64,000 bases of DNA from Poecilobothrus nobilitatus (Eukaryota > Arthropoda > Insecta > Diptera > Dolichopodidae). The stretch is taken from assembly GCA_947095535.1 (NCBI GenBank), contig OX352773.1, positions 264,856,515-264,920,514 of the forward strand. Direction: 5' to 3'. The notes under the pieces were generated by a model. That model did no database searches. It saw nothing but the letters and a program-made list of their open reading frames with translations, and had not been told where the DNA came from. The position numbers were made by a program, and so were the translations under genes. This document shows, in pieces, positions 37,492 to 48,745 of the stretch (the first letter of the stretch is position 1; the number at the start of each line of letters is the position of its first letter).

Positions 37492-37977
37492 ACTCGAAGT
37501 TTTCAAACGTGAAACGAGGAGTGCAACAGATACCCATCCATACACTGACGAACTATCAAGACAGATCAATGCAGCGTTCGGAAATTCGTTTATCATGCGT
37601 AACTCGTGTTTATGGGGGCATAAGGTTCTCAAAAGTTGGTAATTCATTTGTGTACGATATAACGAAATTCAAAAAGAACGTTATCACCCTTCTTCAAAAT
37701 AACTATTCAAATTTTTCCCTTCATCCTCCATAATCCCAATTATTCTAGATCCAATTTCCCAAGTAATCCTTCTCTTATCCTTTTTTCCAAAACCACGATG
37801 TACATTATATTATTATGTGTTAAAGGACCCTTGTGTATTAAAGGAAAGGAAAGGATCTTAAAGTTTCGTTTTAAAGGGGGTGGTTTTGGTTGGTTATAGT
37901 CCAACACTACTCAGAGGAACCTCGTGCAGTTCCTTTGAGTGACTTTTAATGTTTTCCACTGTCCCTCGTAAAAAAAA
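37492..37977 (+). mobile_element. LINE 3' end, Jockey/CR1-type (copy A)
   Basis: The frame from 37493 reads LEVFKRETRSATDTHPYT and FGNSFIMRNSCLW, matching VFQRETRSATNAHPYT and FGNSFVMRTSRLW of the 61.5 kb copy. After a frameshift the last block FVYDITKFKKNV ... NFSLHPP and a stop follow in another frame. The 3' untranslated region (to 37969) is close to identical to that copy over its last 100 bp and ends CCCTCGT plus a short A run. A 12 bp hairpin at 37909-37940 precedes the tail. The copy begins abruptly near 37492, as expected from 5' truncation. Confidence 0.85.
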
Positions 37978-38294
37978 TTAATAAAGACGGTAATACTGTG
38001 CTAGTTTGTATATATACTTTATGTACCGAATATTTACTTTCAACACCGAGAACGACAACAAAGCAGTAACTTACATACTTTTTCAAAAAAGAGAATCTAG
38101 AAATTTTGTTGTTTTTTTATCACAACTATATATAATTTTCTTATTAGTTCTTATAGTATTACAAAGGTTTGTTGGATGTCTTTGTATAGAAAAGAGAAAC
38201 TTTTATTTCGTTAAAGTTACAAAATTGGAAACATTGGTCAAAGGTCATTTTTTTAGTGATATTTGTAGCAGAAATTTTTTTATAATTTTTTATG

Positions 38295-38405
38295 TAAAAG
38301 AAGTGGGAACCTACCACAGCCACCAATTACCCCTTGGTAGTGTTAGATTCTTACTGACTGATTTTTACTACCTAGGTCCTTCCCCTTTAGTCAATATAAT
38401 GGGAT
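38295..38405 (-). mobile_element. LINE 3' end only (copy G)
   Basis: The words GTGGGAACCTACCAC, TTGGTAGTGTTAGATTC and CCTTCCCCTTTAGTC match the 3' untranslated ends at 14.55, 44.87 and 61.53 kb in the same order. A 6 bp hairpin (CTACCA/TGGTAG) replaces the longer hairpin of the other copies. A chance plus-strand frame of 133 codons (38006-38407) runs through it and is not considered a gene. Confidence 0.5.
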
Positions 38406-38474
38406 AAAACTCCTACCTGCTAACGCAGTATATTGATTAGGGAGTAGAAATAGGAAAGGATTTCTTATTTATAT

Positions 38475-38550
38475 GACCTGATCGGCTTTGAAATCCAAGA
38501 ACCTACGATTGAAAGACTTGCAACTTAACTATTGCGACACGAGTTAGATG
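38475..38550 (-). mobile_element. Degenerate tRNA-like SINE head
   Basis: On the minus strand an A-box-like block (GTGTCGCAATAGTTAAGTTG) is followed by CTTTCAATCGTAGGT and a weak B box (TTGGATTTCAAAGCC). The middle block resembles CTTTCATACGAAAGGT of the tRNA-like element at 3.48 kb, so the two may be relatives. No body is clear. Confidence 0.45.
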
Positions 38551-40433
38551 AATAAAAATGTAGTAATACATGTATTAAAGAGAAGAATACGAGAAAATAT
38601 TTCACCTTTTCTGTTTGTTTCTAACTTTAGCGCTTATAAATGACTCGTTGATTGTATTTTTTCTAAACCATTTAACTCAGTGCATGTGATTTAATTATTA
38701 TACTTCGGTTAGTTGCATGGTTTAAGGGTCTAATTATAACACATAGTTGACAACTAAAAATATGAGGAAGTATGATATCAAAACGCGGCACCATGTCTGT
38801 GCTATATAATTGTGCCCTATTGATACAATTATGAAATTTTTTAATTTAATTGTTAACATTTAGTAGTTTTAATTTGTGGAACAATGTGTTCTTTTCCGCA
38901 ATGCTTTTGAGTTATGACCTACCTTAAAATTAAGAACGGATACGTTTATACCAATGTAGCTTTAGCTAAATAGGAAAGAGAAAATGCGATGGGAATAGGT
39001 TATTAAGGGTGAGTTGAAGGGTAAATTAGAAATGAACTTAAAACGGTATTTTTTGATTTTGTTTAAAATTTCGAAAAAGTATCGCTATGCCGTTACCATA
39101 TAAGCATCTATAAAAAAGTGAAATTAGTACCAATTTTTCGAGAAGAGTTAATGTTAATAGCTCAACGAAATCACTAATTAGGCGTAAGGCGCGATTAAAT
39201 TAAATAATATTAATGAATAATTCTTTAGGCCATTACAAATTCTTTTCAGTTTTATAATTTTGAATCAAACAAGAAAATGGGATTGAAAGGGTTAAAGTTT
39301 ATAGAATTTGAAACAGATTCATTTTCTATGAATTTCTAATTGAATATTTAATGATTAGATTTTTGTTTTTATCATTATTAGTAAAAGTAAGTTTGTTTTT
39401 TTTTTATTAAAATTTACCTCAGAATCCCACGTGATTTTAAAAAAAAAGTGAAATTAAAAAAAAGCCACTTTTTTTCACGTTGCATTCATTGAATTATTTG
39501 TAATTAATGCAATTATTTTTTTCTTTGTTTTAAATAAATGTAAATTAAATAATGAATTTTAATATTAATTTTTAATAAAATAAAATTATATTGTTTTTTT
39601 TTCTCAAGGAAATTAATTTCAATTCAATAAATTTTAAAAAATTCGTAATAAAAATAAAATTTTAACTAAAATTTGTTTGTAATTAAAGTAAAATTACCAT
39701 TATTTTATTTAATAATAATTAGTTATGAGAAATTATACTTATATAAAATATTGTTGATAATTATTTTATTGGAATTCATTTTTGTATTAGTGGAATATTT
39801 TTTTTTTGTTCAATTATTTGTTAAACCTGTTATAAACCAGGAATTTCTTATTGTTTTTAAGAAGAATTTAATTGTTAAATAATTTTAAAAAATTTGTAAA
39901 TGTGGGAAAATTAACAAGAAAAATGTTAAAAATATATGACTTTTCATTAATTATTAGATTTGAATAAAGTAGGAAGCAAATATATATAATATACATATAT
40001 ATATATATTTATATATATAAGTATATATAATTTTATATTTGAAATAAGTAATTTGTTAATTAAACTTATAAGTAACTCAAAAATTTGTTTATGTAACAGC
40101 TGGCTGGTTAAAAGTTCTATTTACATCTACGAATTAATCGCAACGTATCAAGGTCTACGATTACCTTAAAATTTATGTACTTATTTATACTAAAGAGCGT
40201 TTAATATCTACTTTTTTTTTTTTTTAATTAAATTTTTATTTTTACCCATAATGTACAATCTTAAACTACTTAACCTTAAAAAAAAAAATTTACAAAAACG
40301 CTTTTAACTTATAAATAAAAATAATTAACATTTAAATTACAATTTTAATTTTTATATGCAAATTTTATGCTATATGATATAGAACTTAAAGGAAAAACGT
40401 AATGCTGGAAAAACTTTTTTGTATTAAAAATGA
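38551..40433. other. AT-rich non-coding stretch
   Basis: No supported gene. A moderately GC-richer patch (38760-39220) contains no recognisable feature. A TA-rich microsatellite lies at 39985-40030 and T runs follow near 40213. Confidence 0.5.
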
Positions 40434-41490
40434 ATTACCATACAAGGTACAGTTAATGCATCAATTCTGTTTTCAATATATGTAGCAGACTTATTAAATT
40501 TATTAGCTTAGTTTAGGTGTGATAATTATGCGTTAGCATTTGCTGACGATGTAATCATTTACTAAGCCGTTGATACGGTGGACAGCATTAAACGAATGGT
40601 GCAAAACATGTTTAATACTGTAAAGGATTACTGTAAAATTTGGTTGCTCAAAATTAATTACAGTAAATGTGAAAGAATTTTGTTTCGAAATACTGTAACC
40701 AAAACAAGTCCAGATATTAAAAAACATTGGAAAGAATTCATAATAAAAGCATCAGATAAGGTTCCTATTGTCAATAAAAAAGTAGTTAAATACCTCGGCG
40801 TTCAATTTCATCGTAATCTTAATTATATCGATCATATCAAATGTAGCATTTCAAAAGGTAACAAATCATTCATGGCGGTCAAAAAACTTTTTTACAACAA
40901 AAATATTAGTAGAAGAGTCAAAATAATATGTTACCAAATATTAATATGACTAACATTTGTATATGGTGTACCAATATGGTACAACATTAGTGCAAGCTTA
41001 ATGGAAACATTACGGAAATTTGAAAGAAAGTGCTTAAGAGTTTGTACCAACATAAATCGTAAGCCAGAATCCGATTACAAATATTATTATTTAAATAAAT
41101 ATTTGTATAAGGAAGCACAATATCATACATATCGATAATTTTATAATATAATTAATCCGAAATCATTATGATAGACCACAAAACACTCCAGAGAATGGTT
41201 TAATATCGCATATATTTTACCCCAATGAGGAGAACATTAAAAAGATCTTGCTCACGGGTTTCATAGCCCCTGAGCATTTCATCTTTTCAGATAAAAATCT
41301 TTATATCCAAAGCCAAAATCATGTCCCCCTATTATACCACTATAATAGACGGGTTACGTGTAAATCTATTGAATATAACCCGGGCAATATAAATGAAGAA
41401 AATTTAAAATACGATATGTCCATTCCGAACAAAGATAAATTAATTAATAGAAAATTTTGGTGGTTGGAAAATGCTTATGAATTAGATTAG
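40434..41490 (+). mobile_element. Dead LINE reverse transcriptase, Jockey-superfamily (possibly LOA-like)
   Basis: The frame reads QGTVNASILFSIYVADLL, then YALAFADDVIIY, the catalytic FADD box of reverse transcriptase at about 40539-40550. The thumb follows, with WLLKINYSKCERILFRN and VKYLGVQFHRNL, then CYQILI, a stop in place of one residue, and FVYGVPIWYNISAS, LRKFERKCLRVC and the Tyr-rich YKYYYLNKYLY. After a frame change the C-terminal block IYIQSQNHVPLLYHYNRR-like to FWWLENAYELD closes at 41490. At least four stops and one frameshift make it non-functional. It lacks the N-terminal half and any endonuclease. The clade assignment is from memory of block style and is weak. The reverse-transcriptase identity is firm. 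Confidence 0.88.
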
Positions 41491-41658
41491 AGTATTAATA
41501 ATACAGATTATTTTAACTAGGTTAAGTAGGTTAGGTAGGTAAGGTTTTATTTTATAAAAATTATTTGAAATAATATCAGTTTTTTGTTTGCCCGGTTTTA
41601 CCAATAGTCACTTTAGTATAGTTCAAAACAGTTTAATATCAACTTCACCTTTTTATTT

Positions 41659-41913
41659 TTATTCTTTTTTTTTTGCATATTTATAGGCATAATAAACATT
41701 TACTGCAGCATTTTTTCTTATTCTTAAAAAGTGTTTTGATGTTATATCAAAATGACGGGCTAAATCGTTAAGGGCTGCAATGAATTAATATAATGCAGAT
41801 CTATATTTCATTCCATTAGAATTTTTTATATCCCAATAAGTATCTGAGCAATAAATATATTTGTTAATACGAAAAAGTATACCTCTCCTTGAAACGTCAC
41901 ATTTTGTATCCTT
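41659..41913 (-). pseudogene. Decayed coding sequence of unknown family
   Basis: Eighty-four codons plus a final stop are open on the minus strand except for one internal TAA (41785-41787). The first half reads CDVSRRGILFRINKYIYC then SDTYWDIKNSNGMKYRS. After the TAA it reads FIAALNDLARHFDITSKHF then LRIRKNAAVNVYYAYKY and ends KKKE. Replacing the stop by one residue would give an unbroken frame, so it looks like a single nonsense change in a once-coding sequence. An acceptor-like TTCATTGCAG lies at the same spot, so a short exon starting there is an alternative. It lies just downstream of a LINE fragment on the same strand but does not resemble LINE proteins I know. Confidence 0.42.
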
Positions 41914-42040
41914 TTATAAATTTACTAAAGTTACTTGCATTTCAGTATATCTCGATCAAAAAAAAAAAAGAGGATAGAAAATTAGTTGGCAAAATATGGA
42001 AAAGCAAAAATGATTTTCCAAAAAGTCTGAAATTTTTTTT

Positions 42041-42430
42041 TTACACGCTACCCAAACTCAAGGAAAAAATTCCTTTATACAAAATGATTATATAGGTTTG
42101 ATAAAAGGGAGAGGATTTGAAGGGAAATAAAGGAAAATAAACCAGAATATGTATAGTTAAATTAAAGACTAATCTGAACAGGTTCTTTTTGAAAAGTTGC
42201 AAATTATATAATGGACCATTTTTGTTGGAGGGTAACACGTTACATGGATAAATGTTCCAAAATTTAGCAGTTGTCACAATAAATAAGATTCCATATACAG
42301 TTTTAAATCACCTAGGAATTTCCACAGTATAGAAATGAGCACTTAATGCCTCCCTAGTATTGGATTCGAATTGTTTAAAGAGAATTATTCTTGATTTCAA
42401 TTCAATAAAATAAATTTCATTACCTACAAG
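42041..42430 (-). mobile_element. Decayed LINE C-terminus, Jockey/CR1-type (copy E)
   Basis: The minus strand reads FESNTREALSAHFYTVEIPR, a stop, then a frame with TTAKFWN..PCNVLPSNKNG and LQLFKKNLFRLVF. These align block by block with RETRSATNAHPYTVELAR and RTSRLWNLMPAHVFP of the 61.5 kb copy. It is more diverged than copies A to C. Its 3' end is not clear. Confidence 0.7.
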
Positions 42431-43030
42431 ATATATCTATCAATTTACCACTAGTTCGGATTTCGGAACTTTTGTTTTACATATGAATTTTTAATACTTC
42501 GCATATTTCATATTTCTTAAATATGTCTAATGATATTCAAATATTTTTAAAGTTTACATTCATTATACATATATTATTACATATTCATACATCAGTGTAT
42601 ATATATATATGTTTTCTCAAAGTAAAAAAAAAATATAATTGTAATCTAAGAATAAACATAAAAATAATTATCTACAAATACAAAAAAAAAAAAAAAACAA
42701 CAGCACTTCAAAATACCTTGTATAAATAAATTGACACAAATTGAAAAAAAAAAATGCAAAGTTAACCTGTATTTAATTTCATCCGCTGTTATAATATAAG
42801 ACTTTCAATTGTAATTTTAAAATTACGCATTCATAACTATAATCAGTATATGTATATATATAATGCACATTTAATACATATAAATACAAATAGACAACAC
42901 ATAACAATTATATATATGCATACGTAAGTATATAATATTATTATATATGAGAATTTCTAACCAGATTTGGAAGGTTGGTTTGGCTAACTTGTTATCTTGT
43001 ATAATGAATATTTATTTTATTTTTTCTTAC
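42431..43030. other. AT-rich non-coding stretch
   Basis: No gene is seen. It contains A runs (42680-42696) and TA-rich tracts. Confidence 0.55.
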
Positions 43031-43075
43031 CGCTCTACCAAAAATTACCGTGTTACCTTCAATTCGATCACAAAA
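43031..43075 (-). CDS. Possible 15-codon exon, strand ambiguous
   Basis: On the minus strand CATTCAAG is followed by FCDRIEGNTVIFGRA and a strong donor, GCG/GTAAGA, in phase 0 at both ends. The frame is also open for eight codons further upstream. The codons CGA, GGT, ACG and GCG are unusual for the AT background. The plus strand is open across the same place (RSTKNYRVTFNSITK, then LECTI and a stop), so the coding strand is uncertain. The acceptor lacks a good pyrimidine tract. No family is recognised. Confidence 0.28.
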
Positions 43076-44439
43076 CTTGAATGCACAATTTAATAATAAT
43101 GGTTAACCATATAGATTTGATTTGGTTTACATCGTTTTTGTTATTTTTGCGTTTTTTTTTTTTCAAATATGATTGATTACTTATTTATGGTTTGATGATT
43201 TTCTTATTTGTGCACCAATTGATTACTTGATTACTAAAAAAAAAAAGAAACAAATTAAAGCTCAAAAGAAGCAAAAGTTTTAAGTTTATATGTCTAAAAA
43301 TACAAATTTAAAAATTTTGTTGCACTTAAAAAGAAAAAAAAAAAAAGAAAAATTGGAGCGAAACTAGAAAATAAAATCAGAGGAGAGAAAAAAAAAATAA
43401 TAAATTGAATGTAAAGTGTAGTAACTACTAGTAAGTACTCGAATATATAAATATGTACAAAAATGTACTTAATGATTTGTTAGTGAGACTTTTTCGTTAC
43501 TTTTTTTTTTTTGATTTGAAAAAAAAAAAAAAAAGTTATCATACCAAAATAAGGTACTTGTATCTAGTTTAACTTAAAGTTTATCGCTATATTCGATGCC
43601 AATATGCTCTAATAAATATCACAATTCACAGTATGTGATTAAAATACAATTTTATATTAGAAAAATTTATATCTAAATCTGAAAAATTTACACTTTTAAA
43701 TTTACAAAGTATAATAAAATAATAAATGGATTTATTTTTATTACATACAATTTTGCTAACACTTTTAATTTGACTATATAAAGTTTAAGAATGATTTAAC
43801 TTTATACTGTATATGGGGAAAAATTATATTGAAAATTAAAATCTTATAGTTTTTAGGACACTTTTCAAAAAAGAAAATATGAAAAATTTGGTTAAGAGGT
43901 GAGGATTTGGTATTTTTTTGTTTAATTTTTGTACCCTAAAATTTGTCTATTCGTGGTACAAAAATTTAAAATTTTCTGTTATTAGACATCTTGTTAGTAA
44001 GATATAAAATTTATTGTATAGCAAAATATAAAAATTGAAGTTCCAGAATTATATTTTTTCACATAAATAAGAAAAAATTCACTCAAAATTTGTAAAAAAG
44101 TCCTATTGCCAAATGTTCATATCTCAAGTTCTGGTTAATATTTTTTTAATCTAGAGTTGTTAGAAAATTTTACAAAATTTTGTTTTGTTGATAATTCCGG
44201 TAGGCTTTTACTTAGAACCATGAAATTGTATCTTTTATGTTTATGTATATAGTATATCTTCTTTGTGTATTGTGTCTCTAAAAGCTATTAGGAGTCAAAA
44301 ATTGAAAATTAGCTTAAAAACTTTTTTTTTGTATTACAAATCATATAGATTTTCTCAAAAATTTAAGAATCTCTTCATTTTTCCCTTCTTATTTATAAAA
44401 TACCTACATAATATACCTACATTTTTAAATAAACAAAAT
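43076..44439. other. AT-rich non-coding stretch
   Basis: No supported gene. A and T runs lie at 43335-43345, 43500-43512 and 43518-43533. Confidence 0.55.
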
Positions 44440-44765
44440 TCAATGCCTGGTTTTATTAAACGTTGGGCAAGTAAACTTGAAGATCCTTATGTATTTAAAT
44501 CGCTTTATACTTGCTTAGTAAGATCCAATTTGGAATATGCAAGCAGTCAGGGTAGAAGCCCATTATACAGAGTTCATATTAATATAGGGTTAACTTTGTT
44601 CAAAAAAATTTTATGAATTTGCTCTTCGTAACGTCTTTTGGGGAAGACCCGCATAATCTCCCACAGTACGAGCATCGTTTGAACTTATTAAATCTTTCTA
44701 CCGTTGAAAAACGTCGTTAAGTTGCCGATATAATATTCTTAGAATTGTTCAAAGGTAATATTGTG
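44440..44765 (+). mobile_element. Decayed LINE fragment of a second Jockey-like type
   Basis: The plus strand reads MPGFIKRWASKLEDPYVF then KSLYTCLVRSNLEYASS, a block that follows the palm in several insect LINE polymerases (GFIKR..DPYV..LY.SLVR..LEY). After frame changes come FALRNVF, LPQYEHR, and LNLLNLSTVEKRR with one stop before VADIIFLELFKGNI. All are pieces of the same domain in the right order. It is of a different type from copies A to G. Both ends are truncated. Confidence 0.75.
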
Positions 44766-44865
44766 TCTACTTATAGTTACTTGAAGAGACTTTTGTTCAC
44801 TATCAAGATTAAGATCACATACACTTATTTTATCTTCAATTTCATAGAACTAGCTATTTTTGCTA

Positions 44866-45345
44866 GGGTAGGTGGGACACTATAGAGGAGTCAAAACGAC
44901 TACGAGTCCTCTATGAGTGTGTGAGATCCATTAAACATCACCTCCCTTTTTTGACCAAACAATAGATTATACGACCTTTAGTACTCATGTACTGCCTGGT
45001 CAGCGGTAGTTTAGTTAAGGAATGAAAATTGATTTCAAATTGGCAGGCATATTGTGAACAAAGTTGTTAATATTCACCTTAAATCTTTGAACGTTGTAAA
45101 TATAATCATCACCAATTCTGGGGAACACATGAGGTGGGAGATGGTTCCACATTCGTGATGTTCGTACTACAAACAAATTTCCATAAGCCGAATTATGCGA
45201 TCTGGGAATTTAAACTACATAGCCGTGGGCAGCAGAAGCTCTCCTTGTTTCTATTTGGAATGCTTTGAGAGGAGGCATCAAACTTTTAATCTCATTAGAG
45301 CAAGAATCCAACCCTATAAGGTATCTATAAAACAGGTTTATATTT
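44866..45345 (-). mobile_element. LINE 3' part, Jockey/CR1-type (copy C)
   Basis: The minus strand reads FYRYLIGLDSCSNEIK, LMPPLKAFQIETRRASAAH, one stop, then SAYGNLFVVRTSRMWNHLP and PHVFPRI followed by VQRFKVNINNFV. It matches the 61.5 kb copy in order. The 3' untranslated end has a hairpin ATAGAGGA/TCCTCTAT (44882-44914) at the position where other copies have a different hairpin, then GTGGGA near 44873. One stop and 5' truncation make it inactive. Confidence 0.85.
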
Positions 45346-47304
45346 GTGTAATAAATATAAACAATCTATTCATTTTGAACTTATTTTCGATTAACGTCGT
45401 CTATTTAATGTAAGATGCATTATAGATTACACTGTCCATTCAAGTACTGATTGATGCATTGATGCTATCCCCAAATCTATACGTATATTCTTAATGACAT
45501 ACTTAGCATTTGTCATTTACTTATCTGTCTAAAAGTTGCCAACACCACAAAGTTAATTCAAAGGTTAGAACCTGTGGACGTTACATATCTTTCCATAATA
45601 TGTTTATTGGAAAAATATTTATCTTTATGTTTAAAGTTTGTTTTTAATTAAGGTAAAGAAGAAAAAAGAAAATCTCCAAAGTGAAAGACTTTCTATTACT
45701 TTATTTTTTGTACTGAATTAAAAATTTTAAATCCTATTATTTTTAAATTATTTTGTTTTATATTTTTTTGTCTAAGGAAGTGTATAAAATAAAATTAACA
45801 TGTATACCTATTATATTTGTCGTTGAGCTGAGTTGAATAGATTGTTACGGTCTCTCGATTAATGTTACTTGAATAGGTATAATAAGTTTCTTTGAGATGT
45901 TTTTAATCTTAAGATGTTTAAAAGTGTTATTTTTTTGTGTTTTTTTTTAAGTGTTTTTATTTTATTTTTTATCTTAAAGAAATATGATCATTAGCCTCGA
46001 GTTTAAAATGAAATGAAATTAAGAAAAAAAAAATAAATAAATAAAAATAATAATAGACTTGTTATTATTATTTTACTTACATGAACCTAAGTTTTAACTT
46101 TAATATAATTAAACTATAGACTTTGTTATGTTATTTATTTCACTTGAATATACGGTTATTCTTTAGATATTATTAAATATACAATTAGGTTTTAAATTTC
46201 CAACCAAGTTACCTTGTACAACCTTGTACACAATTTTCTAAAAAAATTTTTTTTTTCTGTTGTTTTTCTTTTTTTTTTTCAAATATTAGCACGTAGTATC
46301 TGTTACTAGACTATGATTTGAAATTTAAGTTCCTTTAATATAAGAAACAATAAAAGAAAACAAATTCAAAATAAAACAAAAAAGAAAAAAAAAATTCCAT
46401 TTGATTAAGATGCCGTAACGTTTCAACTTGATTGAGTTACTTATGAAAAGTGATAGTTACAGGTAGTTTGAAGTCTTGTGTTATGATGGGTGGATGGTGG
46501 ACATCTTAAAAAAAAAAAATTAGTAAATACAATACTAAATAATGAATTTTAAAATAGTAGTAACTGCCATATATTAATCTTGTACGCATATATAATATGA
46601 CTGCGAAAAATTAAAATATAAAATGATGTTATTGGAAGGTATATATGTATGTATGTATATAGAAATTAGCTGCTAATATCAAATGCATAATAATGTAAGA
46701 TAAGAGTTTTTCACATGAACTTAGTAATATAAGATTTTTTTTTTTTTTTGGTAGATATTCGCTGTCAGCCTTAATAATGTAAAAAAGAAAAACAAAATAA
46801 AATACATTTTCATACTATTAATTAGAACTAAAAATTCTTAGAATAAACGTTGTAAAATGAATGTTGATATAAGGATTTCTGTATTACACTAATTAAATAT
46901 TTTTTTTTTTATGTATAATTAAGAAATTAAAATTGAAATTCTTTGAAATTAATTATTTATTTTTTTTATTTTCAGGTATGATTTCAACTGAAGTTGTTGC
47001 TTAATTATGTTAAGGTTTTAATAATCCTTTTGAACCGAACCGGCTTTCGGATTATTAAGTAAGAATCCAATTTATGTGCGAAATATCATGTAAACATACT
47101 TTAAAATGGTTTTATTTGTGCAAAATTTGGGTATCAAAGGGCACTCAACCGAAAGGGGTTGGTACAACATTGTATATCACGCGAGATGGTAGGTGATATC
47201 AATATGTACCACCAATGGTCCTATAAAATATATAATAAAATATTTACATTTTATTTTACATATTAAAAATTAATATTTCCTTTTTATTTAAAATAAAATG
47301 AGTA
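45346..47304. other. AT-rich non-coding stretch
   Basis: No supported gene. A T-rich tract ending ATTTTCAG (46975) is followed by a nine-codon frame too short to call. A hairpin AATAATCC/GGATTATT lies at 47018-47054. Confidence 0.5.
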
Positions 47305-47720
47305 AAAGTGTATAGTTAACTATGCCAACTCTAGGATATGCTCATAAACATAAGTTATGCTGTTGCCAGAAAAATACCTATTTCTTATTAATTAAGTACC
47401 AAGATATATTTATGTTAATTTTCCTGTTGTATATAAAAGCTATTTGCAGTTGCTGTTCTGAAATAATCAAATTTTGCAAAATTTGTTGGCGTAAGATTTA
47501 ACTTCTATTCGCAAAATGTTAGAGAGCTAGCTTCAATAGACAGTGAGTTATTTACATAAAAGTAAAGGAAAATTGTATGGCAGCTTATCCGAGGCTGAAA
47601 TGTTCGCAGAAGTAGTTCCGATGAGATTTGATAAGGATTTCACTTCTTTTCAGGAGTCATTGAGTTATATTTTCATATTAAAAAAAAACATTTGTGAACA
47701 GTGCAATATACTTAAAAAGT
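47305..47720 (+). repeat. Dispersed repeat family P, copy 3
   Basis: Shared blocks are AGTTAACTATGCCAACTCTA, CAAATTTTGCAAAATTTGTTG, CTAGCTTCAATAGACAGTG and AAAATTGTATGGCAGCTTA, in the same order as in the 53.3 kb copy. It lacks the GTTATCG..CGGACG block. Confidence 0.6.
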
Positions 47721-48214
47721 AAGCAGATTTCGTTATCAACAATTTAAAAAACTTCTAGAGTTGATGTTGTACGTGATATATTGAACCCTATTTGGCAAGT
47801 CCGATAAATGATGATAATTGTTTTTAAACGAATGTTTCATCCAGATAGATTCCAAAAAAAGTGTTATTGCTAAAATCACCAATTTTGGATAAAAGATTTT
47901 TTATATGATTTTTATCTTCTTGATCTTTGTTATCACAATTCTCTTCATTTATTTAATTACTATCTTCATCATCATAGTAACATTTTCAATTTAATTTGGT
48001 ACAATATAAAACCAATTTATACATGTTTTATGAGTTTTAGAAATGTTTAAAATTTTAGTGGTACATATATGGGCACTAGTCGCGTCGAAAGATTTACTAA
48101 AATAAAAAATTTGTTATATTAGTTATGAAAACCATCATTAAATAAACGTAAATTTTTTCAAAAATTGCTCCATACTATTTTTTTTATGAAAGATCCTCCA
48201 TATACAATTCTAAG

Positions 48215-48745
48215 GGTTGGCCCCAAAATCCGAAATATAAAATTCCAAATTTAAAATCTCAAAATTCAAAATTCCAATATTTAAAATTCCAAAATTCCAA
48301 ATCACTAATTGCAAAATTCCAAAATTCAAAATGATTTTTTTTTTAAATTCTAAAATATCAAAATCTTAAAACAATACTAAAATTCCTCTCTAATTCCTTT
48401 TTTTACATACATATTTGAACATCAAAGCATTTAAAATAACAAACGCCCGCTAAACAAATTATTGAAACTCTAATTTAGTGAGCAAATTTAAAACCCCTCC
48501 GCTAAGTATTTTTTTTATACATATTGTATATTTCAACGACAAAAAATATTTTTGGGATGTTATGTTTTTGAAATTTGGTTAAACCGCTATATAAAAACTA
48601 AACTTTCAATATAAATACTGTGGCGGATGCTTTCCTTATAAAGCTGATGGCCTTTCGTCTCGTTTTGATTTTGAAATATAGGCTTTTGAGATTTGTGATT
48701 TTCTTATTTCGAGTTTTTTTTTTCGAGATCCGTGGCACTCTCTAT
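48215..48745. repeat. Non-autonomous element with AAAATTCC-type subrepeat ends
   Basis: The left part (48215-48385) is a chain of degenerate units such as AAAATTCCAAA, TTCAAAATTCC and CCGAAATATAAAATTCC. The right part (about 48650-48740) carries inverse versions (GATTTTGAAATATAGG, GAGATTTGTGATTTTC, TTTCGAGATCC). The two ends are therefore imperfect inverted repeats built of short units, as in fold-back-like elements. No protein is encoded between them. Confidence 0.5.

Noticed and set aside
38006..38407. A 133-codon plus-strand frame
   Set aside because: Its last third is antisense to a LINE 3' untranslated end, and the rest is Phe/Ile/Leu-rich with no splice context or recognisable motif.
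46976..47004. A nine-codon frame (MISTEVVA) after a strong acceptor
   Set aside because: Too short to separate from chance. Only the acceptor tract supports it.
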